A DNA stretch of 64,000 nucleotides from Lentinula raphanica (lineage: Eukaryota; Basidiomycota; Agaricomycetes; Agaricales; Omphalotaceae). The position numbers and the translations under genes are program-made. The notes beneath the pieces are model-generated. The model was given only the letters and a program-made list of their open reading frames with translations. It had not been told where the DNA came from and made no database searches. Of this stretch, positions 19,329 to 30,215 are shown piece by piece (positions within the stretch are counted from its first letter, which is position 1; every line of letters begins with the position of its first letter). The stretch spans positions 186,001-250,000 of the forward strand of contig JANVFP010000023.1 of NCBI GenBank assembly GCA_027919835.1, written 5' to 3'.

Positions 19329-20194
19329 TGTAAGGAGTTGGTTAACAACGCCGATCACGGACCCAAAGCTGGTTCACCAGGAAGTAGATTATCCTGGGGT
19401 TATCACCAATAACGGCTTCTAGAAAACACACAGACCTTTGCTGGAATATTACTTCAGCAAAGTATAAAAGGATGTGGCTACTTTGTCTGGAATATTACGT
19501 CAGACAGGTAATCACAGTTGTTGCAAGGCTGGGATGGACTTCAGGCAATGAACAAAGAGCAATCACAAAGCTGGGTTGGACGTCAGTCGATGGATTGAGT
19601 ATAAAGGCTTGCTGGGATGGACTTCAGACAAGAAAAACACAAAGTGCAGTCAAAAGATGTAGAATCAACAGTGGGTAGGTGGGGGTACAAGAATAACTAG
19701 TCTGGGATACAAAAAAGTTTCTGGGGTGTCTTATATACCAATCTATAATGCCTCATGTATGCCTCATGTATGCCTTGTGTCATGCCTCATGTCCTGGATC
19801 TGCCTCATGTCCTGCCTCCTGGAAAGCCTCATGTTGTAGGTTGCCTCATGGACTACCTCATGGGCTACCTCATGGGTTGCCTCATGGACTGCCTCATGGA
19901 CTGCCTCATGGACTGCCTCATGGACTGCCTCATGGACTGCCTCATGGGTTGCCTCATGGACTGCCTCATGGGTTGCCTCATGGACTGCCTCATGGGTTGC
20001 CTCATGGACTGCCTCATGGGTTGCCTCATGGACTGCCTCATGGGTTGCCTCATGTTGCATTTCCATGTTGGCTAAGTTGTATACTTGTTATTGCATCCAT
20101 AATTGGAAGTATTCCGGAATCCTGGCCACTGGAGGAACAAGGGTTGGAACAATAGTTTGGTGTAGTCAGGTATGCAAGTTTCTGATTCCTGACA
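19329..20194 (-). repeat. 5' LTR of element 1
   Basis: 866 bp, TG...CA, matching 7050-7915 base for base as far as I compared. The U3 12-bp array is at about 19840-20059, roughly 135-355 bp upstream of the predicted start of transcription, a position suited to an enhancer-like repeat. R-U5 would be about 375 nt. Confidence 0.93.
19692..19737 (-). promoter_or_regulatory. Core promoter of element 1 (TATA box and predicted start)
   Basis: TATATAA at 19737-19731 on the minus strand lies 34 bases upstream of AGACTAGTTATT (19703-19692), about the distance expected between TATA and start. That the sequence at the start is also the complement of the primer site supports both assignments. Confidence 0.65.
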
Positions 20195-20199
20195 CAAGC
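20195..20199. repeat. Target-site duplication CAAGC of element 1 (right copy)
   Basis: Matches 7045-7049; see that entry. Confidence 0.9.
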
Positions 20200-21338
20200 C
20201 TTGAAGAAGTTAGTCAACCTATGTAAGAACAAAAAGATTTGCCCTCACGATGATGGCCATCATGGTGCCAAAGGGAATTTGGACCAGGGACAGAGTAGCG
20301 ACGGCGACGGATTCTGATACGATCGAAGACACGGTGTACAGGATCAACCCTTAGGAGTGAATGGCGGATACTTTCATAGGGTATGATGTGTCCAAGCCTT
20401 CTGAGCATTCCGTGCAGTATCTGAATTCCTGCGCGAGGATAGTGTACCCGCAGTAATTGTACCAGTGAATCGAGAGCGTTATTAGACAAGTTAGAGTGTC
20501 GGTTAGATGAAGATGAGGTTTGAATAGAACTTGCTGCGGTTTCAATGTCGGGATGAAAATGACTGGGGAGGATGATGTTTGGGTCAAGGAGCTGATCAGT
20601 ATTTTCTTCCGAGACAAGCTCCTGGTCTTCGAAAGGGACAGTACCTGGGGTGACGATATTGTAGCTTAACAGCGCCCGCCGTACTGTTCTACGGCTCACC
20701 CCAAGAAAATCCGCAATCCCGGTATTGGTACGATGTGTAGAAGCCCATCGCAGGAAATCTGGGTCAATGACTGCTCGAGGACGACCAGCGGAACCGTTTT
20801 GTTCCCATCGTAAGACCTGCGGATGTCCATGGTGAGACTGTTCTATACGTTGACTATGTATTGTTTGGACGTCAAGTATCATGCGTTGAAGGTTGGTACA
20901 GAGTAGTTGCCACTCAGATGGGTTGGGAAACACATTAGATTGCTGTTGGAAAAAACATTGACTGACGAGTTTGATGGAGGAGAGATCACAAACCTGAAAA
21001 GCAAGGTGAGAGAACTCCTCCAAGTCCTCTAACAGCAATCGAAGATGAAAAACATCAGTTGAATCGTGAGCGACTTGTTGAACAGTTGAAGCAAAGGCAT
21101 GATAGTGGCGTCTGAATTCTTCGAGAACATCGGTTGAGCTGGACATTGGAAGTGTGATGACAGTGCTGTTATCAGCTTTGCAGAAACTCAAGCCGACAGA
21201 AGTGTAACAGGATAAGAAGAGAGCATAGATTATGAATCCGAGTGCTGTATCCACGTCAAGAGGACGGCGTACGGCAATTTCCATATTAGTAGAATTTTCA
21301 AAGTCCGACTGATTCACCAGCTTCCAATATTGGGCCAT
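20195..21338 (-). pseudogene. DDE integrase-core gene, 5' part (split by element 1)
   Basis: Exon 1 (21338-20249) starts MAQYWKLVNQSDF and encodes an N-terminal segment, a resolvase/Hin-like helix-turn-helix (IADFLGVSRRTVRRALLS, near residue 220), and the start of the integrase core with the first catalytic Asp in GPNSLWHHDGHH. The intron (20248-20200, GTGAGG...TTCAAG, branch GACTAAC) ends exactly where the target duplication of element 1 begins. The next exon resumes at 7049. The ORF reads on past the donor for 11 codons to a stop, so a truncated HTH protein could still be made. Divergent from the gene starting at 21548, 209 bp away. Confidence 0.8.
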
Positions 21339-21547
21339 TGATGATCATTATGATTTCATATGTAGGATACAGTACAGAATACATGATGGAAGAATATTCA
21401 GGTATCGAGCTCAAAAAACACTAGAGGACAGAGCGTGTCGCCGCCCGATTTGTGAACGATGAGCGGATGAAGGGGCGTGGGAAAAGGAAGGCTATGCGGC
21501 GGCATTATTTGCTAATGCGCCTCATTCCAGCTCACTCCCTATCCACT

Positions 21548-23698
21548 ATGGACTCCAACGTTGAGCAAGGGTTCTGGAACCCAGCTCTCACTTCAATCAA
21601 CCCTCAAGACCTTTCTTTCTCTTCCAATCCTGCTCATCATGATCAGAAACTCCCTGGACAACTTGCCTATGACTACTCAACAACTGGGATGGACCTTCCC
21701 ACCTTCCAAGCCAATTCAAGCGCGAATCGCGCCCTTTCCGCGGAACAACAGGCAGTGGTGAATGAGAAGTTGAATGTTGTACACCCAGGAGACGGAAATG
21801 GTCACGATGGTGCGTTGTCTTTTTCTAATATGTCAAAATGTGATGTTCATATTATTGTACAGCGTTTAACCTGTGCATCTGTTTAGTGTCACAAGGTCAA
21901 AAGTTTCCTCAGCTGTTGAGTGGAATGCAAATCCGCTCTCGATTCGCCTCCATCGATGCGAGCGACGGTGCGAACGACGGATCGTTTACGATCAGTGCGG
22001 CGACAACGATCTCGCAAATCGTCGAAGAAGAAGACCTTCAGCAAGACGTTAGGCAGGCGTTGAAGAATGCGACCACGACGCTCGCAACAGCACGGGACTT
22101 ACCAGCCATGTACATCCCAGTAGACAGTCTATCTGGCTACCGCCCGCTTGCATCTATTTTGGAAATCATGACTAGTAGAGCGTCTTCCTTCTCCCTTCTT
22201 TCTGTTCCTGTTGCCCAACTGCCCCAACATGGGATGATCAACCCACCTGCAGCAAAAACATTCATATTGATCGTTGAGCGCCCGGTATGTTTCCTCAATG
22301 ATATCACTCACAGTTGCTCATCTTTCTTGTGTTAGTCACACAACCACTCCAAAACACAACCTCCCCAGCCCACCTCTTCGTCTTCCTATTCGCTCTCTAG
22401 TTTCACTTCAGCTCCGTTAGGAACCTTCGTCGCGCAAGAACACCCCACCTCTTCCGCTCTCTCGGGAAGCGATTCGTACATCGCCGCGAGTTCGAGTGGC
22501 AGGACAGCGATTTCAAACGTATCGCCGCTTACTTCTTCGAAAGTGGGATTTCTGAGTCAAGGAAAAACCCACTCTGTACACACCGAATCGACCTCCTCCG
22601 AGTCGAATGTTGTAGCGCCGACTCGCTATCCATACGCAACGGCGGATTTCGAACCATACGGAGGTTCAATGGTAGAGAATACGGATACGTACGAATCTAT
22701 CTTGAGGGATATCATGCAGGAAGGTGTAATTCCTGAACCAAACCTAATGAATAGTTCTTCATTAGTCGACTCGTCGAGTTGGGTCAATGCGAACTCTGAC
22801 CAATCTACCTCTGCTCTGGTTCAACACTTCGTTGCAAAGACGCATCCTACCTCCTCAGGAAATTGTATTAACGTTGCGGCGAGTTCAAACAACCCTAGCG
22901 TTCCTGTTCTTCAGAACGAGGTTTCTGTTTCGCAGAATACAACGCAACCAGGTAAAACTGGTTCGCGGAGCTCACGTACTAGTAAAATCAATCAGTTCTC
23001 CGTTCGGCGTAAATCCACGCCACAACTTACCGTATCTCCGTCTCAACGGCCGATGTCTAAGAACCGCTTACGGTTGCCCATACGGGCTAAAGATATCAGC
23101 CACGCTTGCTCGATTCTTGGAATACCCAAACCATATGCTTCAAAGGGCTCAAAATCCGGGCCGCACGGTAAACTCTTCACGACGCTGCTCTAGGAATGGA
23201 ATCTCTTGAGAAAACTCGCCTCGAGCTTGGGCTTTGTCCTCGATGGTGTCGAAGGATATTTATATATCCAGACCATAGAATGGGAAGACGGTAGCAAAGC
23301 TACCTTTGAGTTCATTCTCAGAACACTGAACTGGACTCCCAATGATTACAATGCCAGGACCAGTTTATTCAATTGGGCAAAAGATGCTACTGCAACAAAA
23401 ACCTGGGATTACAGACTTCCCATACCTGATCCAGGTGAGTCCGAGTCTGTTTATTCGATGTCGCGAGATTTCTCACTGATTGTCCCACTCGAAATCAGGG
23501 GTACAACAAGTTGTTATGGCTGCTCATACGACCTGGCAAAGGTTAGTATGCTTATTCAATAAAACTTCTCTACAATACAGCGGTGACGTTCTTGCTTCCA
23601 CTTCTGGGTCAGTTGAATATACCCTCAGAGAATTAACCTACCTTGATGTCAAAGATCACCAAGAGTTGATCATACAAAAGCTCATGGATTGCCCATAA
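21548..23698 (+). CDS. Unrecognised multi-exon fungal protein, model uncertain
   Basis: Starts MDSNVEQGFWNPALTSINPQD at 21548. An intron from 21810 ends at one of two in-phase acceptors and leads into VSQGQKFPQLLSGMQIRSRFASID; another intron near 22286-22335 leads to a long Ser/Thr-rich stretch with a basic segment (GSRSSRTSKINQFSVRRKS). That frame stops at 23191-23193. A second block, RKLASSLGFVLDGVEGYLYIQTIEWEDGSKATFEF (from 23209) and GVQQVVMAAHTTWQR (from about 23500), looks coding and probably belongs to the same gene through an intron or a frameshift I cannot settle. No known domain is recognised. The composition (disordered, basic) could suit a nuclear regulator, but that is a guess. 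Confidence 0.45.
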
Positions 23699-23958
23699 AT
23701 ATAAGTACGCTCTTCTATCGCTTTGACTTTGCTGCGCTGTTTGGATTTTGCTATGCTGTTTGGACCATATATTAGCTATCAGCTATTGAACTTCTTGATA
23801 CATCAGAAACTTACTCACCTGTACTATCGTGCCATGTATTATAACAAATTGAGCTTATTCATCGCTACTTGAGTATACCGCTCATCTATCTCTTCTCAAG
23901 AAGAAGATAACATTCAAATACATATAGAATCAAACAGTTTGCCAAAATACAGGACAAG
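23699..23958. other. Convergent 3' intergenic region
   Basis: AT-rich, between the 3' ends of two convergent genes; a direct repeat of about 17 bp (ttttgctatgctgtttgga / tttgctgcgctgtttgga) near 23725-23765. Nothing else seen. Confidence 0.5.
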
Positions 23959-26172
23959 TTACAGTACTTGTAAGGTCTCAGTACTATCAATAGAACGAGG
24001 GATCGAGGCGGCACGAGAAAAAAGGCGTAAAAATGAGGTCGTATAAAAGATGGCCATAGATTGTTCGACTCTTTCAAGAAGGCTAGTGTAATCTTGTACT
24101 GTACAATCGTTGGCAGGAAATGCACAAATGAGTTCTTCTGGTTTGTCACCAGTCCAACTTGACATTACTCGGTGTAAAGCATGAAGATACGGTGCTCGTT
24201 CCTGTATAGTAGAAGCTGCGAGTCCTTCACCTGCCTGAGCGATGTCTACTTGATACCTAGATCCCACCCAACATGCATCCAGTAGTGCATCGCGCTTAGT
24301 CAATAAGAGGCCGCTCGTGTCCAAGTGTCGGTCCAACGTCACTAGTTCATGACGAAAACTGAGTTCCGATATTTCCCAGAGAATCTGAGATGAAACATTC
24401 TTCGGTGGGGGTCCTTTGCTGCAATCTACTGTGTAACCATGAAATTCCTCATTTTGGGGTAGGAGAAAATGGTCGGGATAGGACTGAGAGTGTGATCTCA
24501 TGAGATTTTCGAGGAGGGTTCGCATTTCAACACGATAGAGGGAATTTTTGTTTTTCGAGTGTTCTGTTAATGGACGTCCCCCGACCACATCAAGCAGGCA
24601 GCGCCACCACTTGGCAGACAAATTCACTGGCTTCAAAAAACCATCGAAAGATTTCAGAATCAATGGACGGGCTGTAAGCCAGGCATGATAGTAAAATGCC
24701 CTTGATTCCTTGTTTGATGGGCCATCGATCACTCTGGGAGGAGGAAGGAAATAAGTGGAGTCAACGTTTTCAGGAGGTCGGAATGACTGATTATAACAGG
24801 AGTGCAACGCGAGAGCTTTTGACCAGGCCATCATTGGAACTGGCATTGCTGGACCATCCGCATGAAGAAAATCGATGATTTCTTGCTTGTTATTTTGTAT
24901 CTTTTTCGTGGGTTTTGGTGTATCTATGCAAAGAACCATTTTGCTCAAACAAAGGACTACCCACTGAATGGTAAACTCTTACATGGTATGAATTTTGCAG
25001 AAGAGCGTGAGCCCGGTTGAGGATAACGATTAGAATGTGGGTAAGTTGAATTGGTCAGAAGAGGAGGGTACACCGCGGGTGGGGCTGCTTTCTGCTGGAA
25101 GGGTAAGCTTTGCAACCCCTTTGATCGCAAAACAGAGACAGGGTGTAACAAAGATTGCAGATAGGTATTCATTGCTACATAACGATCTGGCGTATCGAGT
25201 AATCCTTCCCATACAACCTTATGGCGAGGTTCGGCATCGGTTCCATCCACGACATAACCAGAAGGTAATGCTATAATTCGCAAGCTATCCTCGGTGATCA
25301 AGGGGACAGTACGATCGATTCGAGCATCGGGGGTGTTTTGAACGGGCCGCACGAACCAGACGGGAATTCCCAGATGGTATAGTGTATCGAGGATAGAGAC
25401 ATCATCTGTAAACGCTCCTATCACATCCAAACAATCTGGGATTTTGCCGTTCTGTATATGTCGATGTAGAGAATTCGTCCATTGTTGAGCGTGGTATGTG
25501 ATGCGAGCATCTAATTCGAGTATATTTCGTTGTAAAAATGCAACACGTAGACGAATAACTTCATGAGAAGCTGCTGTCTGTAATACATTGAGCATATGGT
25601 TCACCTGCACGGCACCTCGAGTAAGATATACATCCTCAGCGATATTATCCGAAGTTAAGGTTTTGAGTACAGTGGTCGCGAGGGATTTGAGACGTAGGTA
25701 GAACTTCGTGTCCAGGATGACAGCACCATACAATATATCTCCTGCTTCAGCGTCAAAATGTTCATCTAATGGTAGTTGCCAGGCAGCCGCAAATGGGTGA
25801 TCGGGGTCAGTGGAAGGAGCTCGAATCAAAGGAAGATGTGGTCGTAGTTCATCAAAGGGCTGCGGGTAGAAGAGGGGATCATCGTGCGAGAAATGCAAAT
25901 CTCTTCGTAAACGGACATGCCGAGTTGATATGGGTGGTTGGAAGAGCACGGATGCATTGGGGGTAGTTATTAGATGGTTGTTCTCCAGAATGGCGCCCAC
26001 TCGACCATCGAATGATTGCAGAGCTATACCATAGGAAGATTAGTTGAATGAACCAATTTCTGACCAAACTGACAAACGTACTTGATTTGGGGTCTGAAAA
26101 GCGTGTCAAAAGTTCTGGGTAGCGGCAGTATGCTGTATAACTGAGCTGGAGGGTGCTTGAGGCATTGGACAT
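23959..26172 (-). CDS. Conserved-looking basidiomycete protein of unknown function
   Basis: Exon 1 starts MSNASSTLQLSYTAYCRYPE at 26172 and joins across an intron (about 26081-26024) to LQSFDGRVGAILENNHLIT. A long exon follows with LPLIRAPSTDPDHPFAAAWQ, VIGAFTDDVSILDTLYHLGIPVW and IIALPSGYVVDGTDAEPRH, then a second long exon (24948-23959) with MPVPMMAWSKALALHS, AFYYHAWLTARPLIL and a C-terminal helical region. The junction near 24980-24950 is unclear: a GTAAGAG donor is present, but the only in-phase acceptor gives a 26-nt intron, so a frameshift is possible. The sequence recalls large unannotated mushroom families, but I assign no function. Confidence 0.55.
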
Positions 26173-26820
26173 AGTGAGATGACTGATATGATTGCCGCTC
26201 AATGGGAAGCTTGTATATACACCAGGCGCATAATCTGAAGAAAAAATAGAGTGTACCAGAGATACAACTAGTCCACTGCGCGATATATCAACCGCGTCAC
26301 TGCAGCGATAGACAACCGCTGGATGATGTGGTTGAAGGGAAAGGAGGGAAGAATGATAAATGATCCCAGTTTATCAGCATGTGAGACCGGTACCGGCATC
26401 AAAGTTACCCGTTTACCCCAAAGTTTACCCCGAAGTTTAACCCGATAGCCTTTTTTCTAGAAGAGATCATAACAAGGCCCAAGGGCCACAATAAAAGAAC
26501 AACGATGACATTAAAGGTTCACGCAAACATGCGTATGCTAGTATACGGTAGATGTTAAGTAGATAGAAACGATTGTATGATGGTGGCATGGAGAAACACT
26601 GTATGGTCAACTACACCATATTATAGGACCCGATACCGCTAAGTATTTGGACCAAGAGCCAATGGAAGATACTGTCTTTGGCGTTATGAGGCTCTGAGCT
26701 ACCGTCATCGTAAGAAGCAGTCAACAGCTTCAAAAGATAGGATGCTGGGATGTGCATAACACGCGTACAAGTCTTGAAAGAGATCGTTCCGTGGTTGAGA
26801 AGTCTTGTTCTCTCATCCGA
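26173..26820. other. Intergenic, upstream of 26172 and downstream of the HECT-like gene
   Basis: No gene seen. 26400-26450 has three degenerate copies of gtttaccccgaa. The rest is unstructured to the eye. Confidence 0.5.
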
Positions 26821-29800
26821 TCAATGGTCCTGAAGGGTAAAATACATTGGATCAGCATCATCTACAAGGACGACCTTTGATACATCAATCTGGTTAGAGA
26901 TGGTTCCATTCAGTGCTCGATGTCACTTACCTCAATTGGTTCTCCATCGGTCAAGATGTGAGGTGTACCGGTGGTCGCCCAACAAAACATTCGCATCCGA
27001 TAGCCTTTGTCTGATGCTCCATCGAGTGTGACATATACGACATCATCAAAACGACCTCGCAATTCGGCCATGAGTGAAGGACAGGGCAATCCAGTGCCTT
27101 CAAGAAACTCGCGGAAAAGATCTTGAAAATCAGACCCAGACCAGTCAGGAAGTACGTCGAATGCATCCCGAAGGGCCGCGCAAGTAACAGCGGAAGTTCG
27201 ATCAGTGAAATCGATCCGGAGAGCATTATAATCACCGGTGATGCGGGTTTCCAAAAGCAACAACACAAACTCGCCAGCTCCTCCAAAGAAACGACCCGCG
27301 ATCTGCAATGAAACAACAGGTTAGATGGTTAGGCAATGGAACAATTGAGAGTGAACAGACCTTAGTTAAATCAAGCCCTATGGGTTTACAAGGAAGCAAG
27401 AAGCCGTTCAAGAATGCTTTGAAGTATGGATGATCAATTTTGGCAGGAATAACAATGGCATTGTGCAGCATCGTCCAGGCAATGGAGCGATGATGCCTTC
27501 TGGAACGATGGTATAAGGCTGATACCTGATCGAGAGTCAGCATAGCGGAGATTGATGGAAGTACAACTTACAGAAGCATTATGATATGTCGCAAAATGTG
27601 GCTGAAAGAATGATAGATCGTTGTCTGTATGGTCGAGCGCAATCCATCGCGTGAGATTAAGATATAGCTCCGGAAACAATCAAGGGTCTTCACGAGTCCC
27701 GGACGAGTCATACCTGTGACCTGACCTGCAGGTATTTTGCCTCCAACAACCTGACCTGTGACCTGTTGCTGACCTGTGCTCACAGGTACCTGACCTGCGG
27801 GTCCAGGTATACCTGCAAGTAATTTGGCAATACCTGCAGGTTACCTGGACCTGTCCCTATAAAATAATTTCCTGAGTCTGACCTGTGACCTGTCATGACC
27901 TGTGCATACAGGTACCTGGACCTGCGGGTCACAAAACCTGCAGGTATTCCCACGGATCTTACCTGCGAGTACTCACAGGTTACCTGACCTGCTGAAGACC
28001 CTTAGAAACAATTGCAACACGAGGTTATTGGTTAATGACTTGAGATTACCAGAATTGAGAAGATAGACAAGAAGGAGGGGGTTGACATTTGCCGGGTAGG
28101 TTCCATGAACGAGAGCTAGTCCGATAGCAGCGCCAAAGAGGGTAAGTTCATTCTTCTTTGCTACGGAGAGATCTGCAGCGGAGGCAAGTGGCACAGTGGA
28201 AAGTGTTGTGTATTTATCGATGACTTCGATGAGATAGTCGTTCATGTGTTCTTCAATTGTTGCCTGAAAGAAGAGGTTCATGACTTCCTTCTCAAGGCCA
28301 GGCCCAGAGGTTATATACGTTTCGTCGCCTTGATCATCGATACCAATTCTTGATGGGGAAAGATGAGTATTTGTGAGAGGCGATAATAACGAGTGAAGAC
28401 TCACAGCTGAAAATGTCTGTTCTGCGAGAGAAGTGCCGAGAAATCCTCTTGATCTATCGCATGCTGTACGACAGTGAGATACCTCGGGAGCAACTTTTGT
28501 GGATTTTCTCCCTTGACTGAAAATCCTACAGGTTCCATGCCAGTAACTTCTCGAACACGATCGTCGACGACTCTGAAGAGTTTTGGTCTGTTATGATCGT
28601 AGACTAGATTATCGTTGTCTGACTGTCTAACTGGAACCCAATCTGTTTCCCAAAGAGTTTCAACCTCCTGGAGTTTCGAACGTGAGCATTGTGAAAGAAA
28701 AGCGGCGTATTAGTTACCTCCAGTTCTGTATTTTCAGTCAATACAACCGTTCGGGAAAGAGGGCTGTCGCGTAGATTTCCTTCAGGTCCTGTATTATCGG
28801 AGTTCAAAGCATTGTTCTGAGTTGCTGTACAGAGACGTGTTATGGTCAATATGACTAGATTATACGATTGTAGACTCACCGGGTAATGTTTCAGAGTGAT
28901 CATGAAGCATTCGAGCTACAACCCTAACTTCCTATGAACATGTGGCAATCAGTGGGTCATTACTCTGCGGTGACGTTGATACACACCTCAGCTTCATCGT
29001 TCGAATCCTCCTTGCGGCATCCCAATTCAATCTCATCTTCATCAAGTGCACTACACCCTTCGTCCACATATGCATCCGTGTCCGAGCGGAAGATTCCATA
29101 GATGCGCTTTGAGAGACAGAAATGCCGGGAGATGGTGTTGGGAGACCCAAGACCTTTCTCGGCCAGATTGACATTCAGCGAAACATTTGGGGATCGAATA
29201 ACTACACAGGAAAGCTTGTTTAGACTGAGAACTGAGAACATAAAAACTGCTCACTTGTATGAAGGACGAACTTCTTCGCACTGGTGATAACATATTTCTC
29301 GATGCCATATTCGTTTGTGTTGAAAACGACATCACGTAGAGTCATTTCCTCAGACTCCACCTTCCCGGTAATCAATCGTGGAGTTTTTGCATTGTTATTG
29401 ATGTTGCCTTTGCCTGTAAAGCGCAGCAACTGGATTGCGAGACGCTCATGTCGATTGAAAAAAGGCGACACATCTTGACTTTCTGGAAAAATCCAACCGT
29501 TGCGAACAAGGGAAGAGTGCAAGGCTTCGAGTAAGTCCACGACTTTGGTATCGAGAGGCAAATTGTCGAATCGGTGCAGAAGACTAAGCGAGTCGAGGAC
29601 GAATTGAAACGCATCACGATTCTGCAAGTAGTGGTGAAGTTCGACCGGAAGACCGTAGGTCTGTGAAGATATACATGGTCATCATCATAAGTAGTCTTTG
29701 TATAAAGAAACACGCACCATGCATTCATCAGGAGTGAGCCGCGGCGGGTACACTAAAACAACCAAGCTGATGACCTGTGTTCCATCATTTGCAACAGCAA

Positions 29801-30215
29801 CAGCATCTTCGATCTTAGGTGACTCGATGGCTGCATTAAGACGAGGTGCCTTCTTCCCGGGTCCTCTCTTTTTCTTCGGAGCTGTGGTCGTTTGGTGCAG
29901 CGTGGAGGCAGCGTGGCCTAGACGATCACGATTGGCTTGTTGAATAGCGGTGATACTCTGTGGGAAGGATGATGGTGCCGAACTCGAAGAGGAGCGCGAA
30001 GGTCCGCTGTCATTGGTTCTAGCAGTTACCGACGAAAGCATCGATAGTGGTGATACATAAGATGAAATGGGCTGGATTGCCTGGGATTGTGGCTGAGAAT
30101 CAGAACTCGGACTTGTGTTTGAAAGTGCTGCAAGGGTCATAGCCTGCGGAAAACTGTGGTTGGGAGGAGCAGCAGCCACCGAAGGTGCAGGATTGGGAGC
30201 AGCCATCAAGGGCGC
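26821..30215 (-). pseudogene. HECT-like gene, 3' part (interrupted by a MITE and by element 2)
   Basis: Continues from the 5' part at 47455-47827. Exon 30215 to about 29717 ends PRLTPDECM at a GTGCGT donor; the next exon begins TYGLPVELHHYLQNRDAF. Later exons give an acidic middle (DEDEIELGCRKEDSNDEAEV), then a HECT N-lobe-like region (LFGAAIGLALVHGTYPANVN) and, past the MITE, PELYLNLTRWIALDHTDND and a C-lobe-like exon with MFCWATTGTPHILTDGEPIE. After a last intron the frame ends DADPMYFTLQDH and stops at 26821. The region that would carry the catalytic Cys is not present. HECT ligases transfer ubiquitin; this one would be inactive even before the insertions if the early stop is real. Family assignment is moderate. 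Confidence 0.55.
27681..28004. mobile_element. hAT-type MITE, 324 bp, inside a HECT-like exon
   Basis: Ends CAAGGGTCTTCA and TGAAGACCCTTA form an 11-bp inverted repeat one base in from each tip. The 8-bp sequence GAAACAAT at 27673-27680 is repeated at 28005-28012, the duplication length of hAT elements. The interior is almost entirely made of ACCTGCAGGT/GACCTG units on both strands, so it can fold extensively. Removing it and one target copy restores an open frame (LVLQLFPELYLNLTRW) in the host gene. Confidence 0.85.

Larger units (their letters stand above)
7050..20194 (-). mobile_element. Element 1: full-length Ty3/gypsy chromovirus, 13,145 bp, with antisense gene
   Basis: Sense strand is minus. 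Order from its 5' end: 5' LTR 20194-19329, primer site 19327-19316, gag 19299-15592, pol 15604-11597 reached by -1 frameshift, an antisense gene region 11437-9399, a non-coding stretch, polypurine tract 7930-7919, 3' LTR 7915-7050. The LTRs run TG...CA, and a five-base duplication CAAGC flanks the element. No difference between the LTRs was seen by eye and both long frames are open, so the insertion is recent and the element may be autonomous. The pol order protease-RT-RNase H-integrase-chromodomain defines a chromovirus. At 13 kb it is about twice the size of a typical fungal chromovirus; the extra length is an enlarged gag and the antisense module. Confidence 0.93.

Noticed and set aside
22543..23209. 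Overlapping frame 22787-23209 (140 codons) as the coding frame
   Set aside because: It runs in +1 over the Ser/Thr-rich exon whose own frame is longer and more protein-like.
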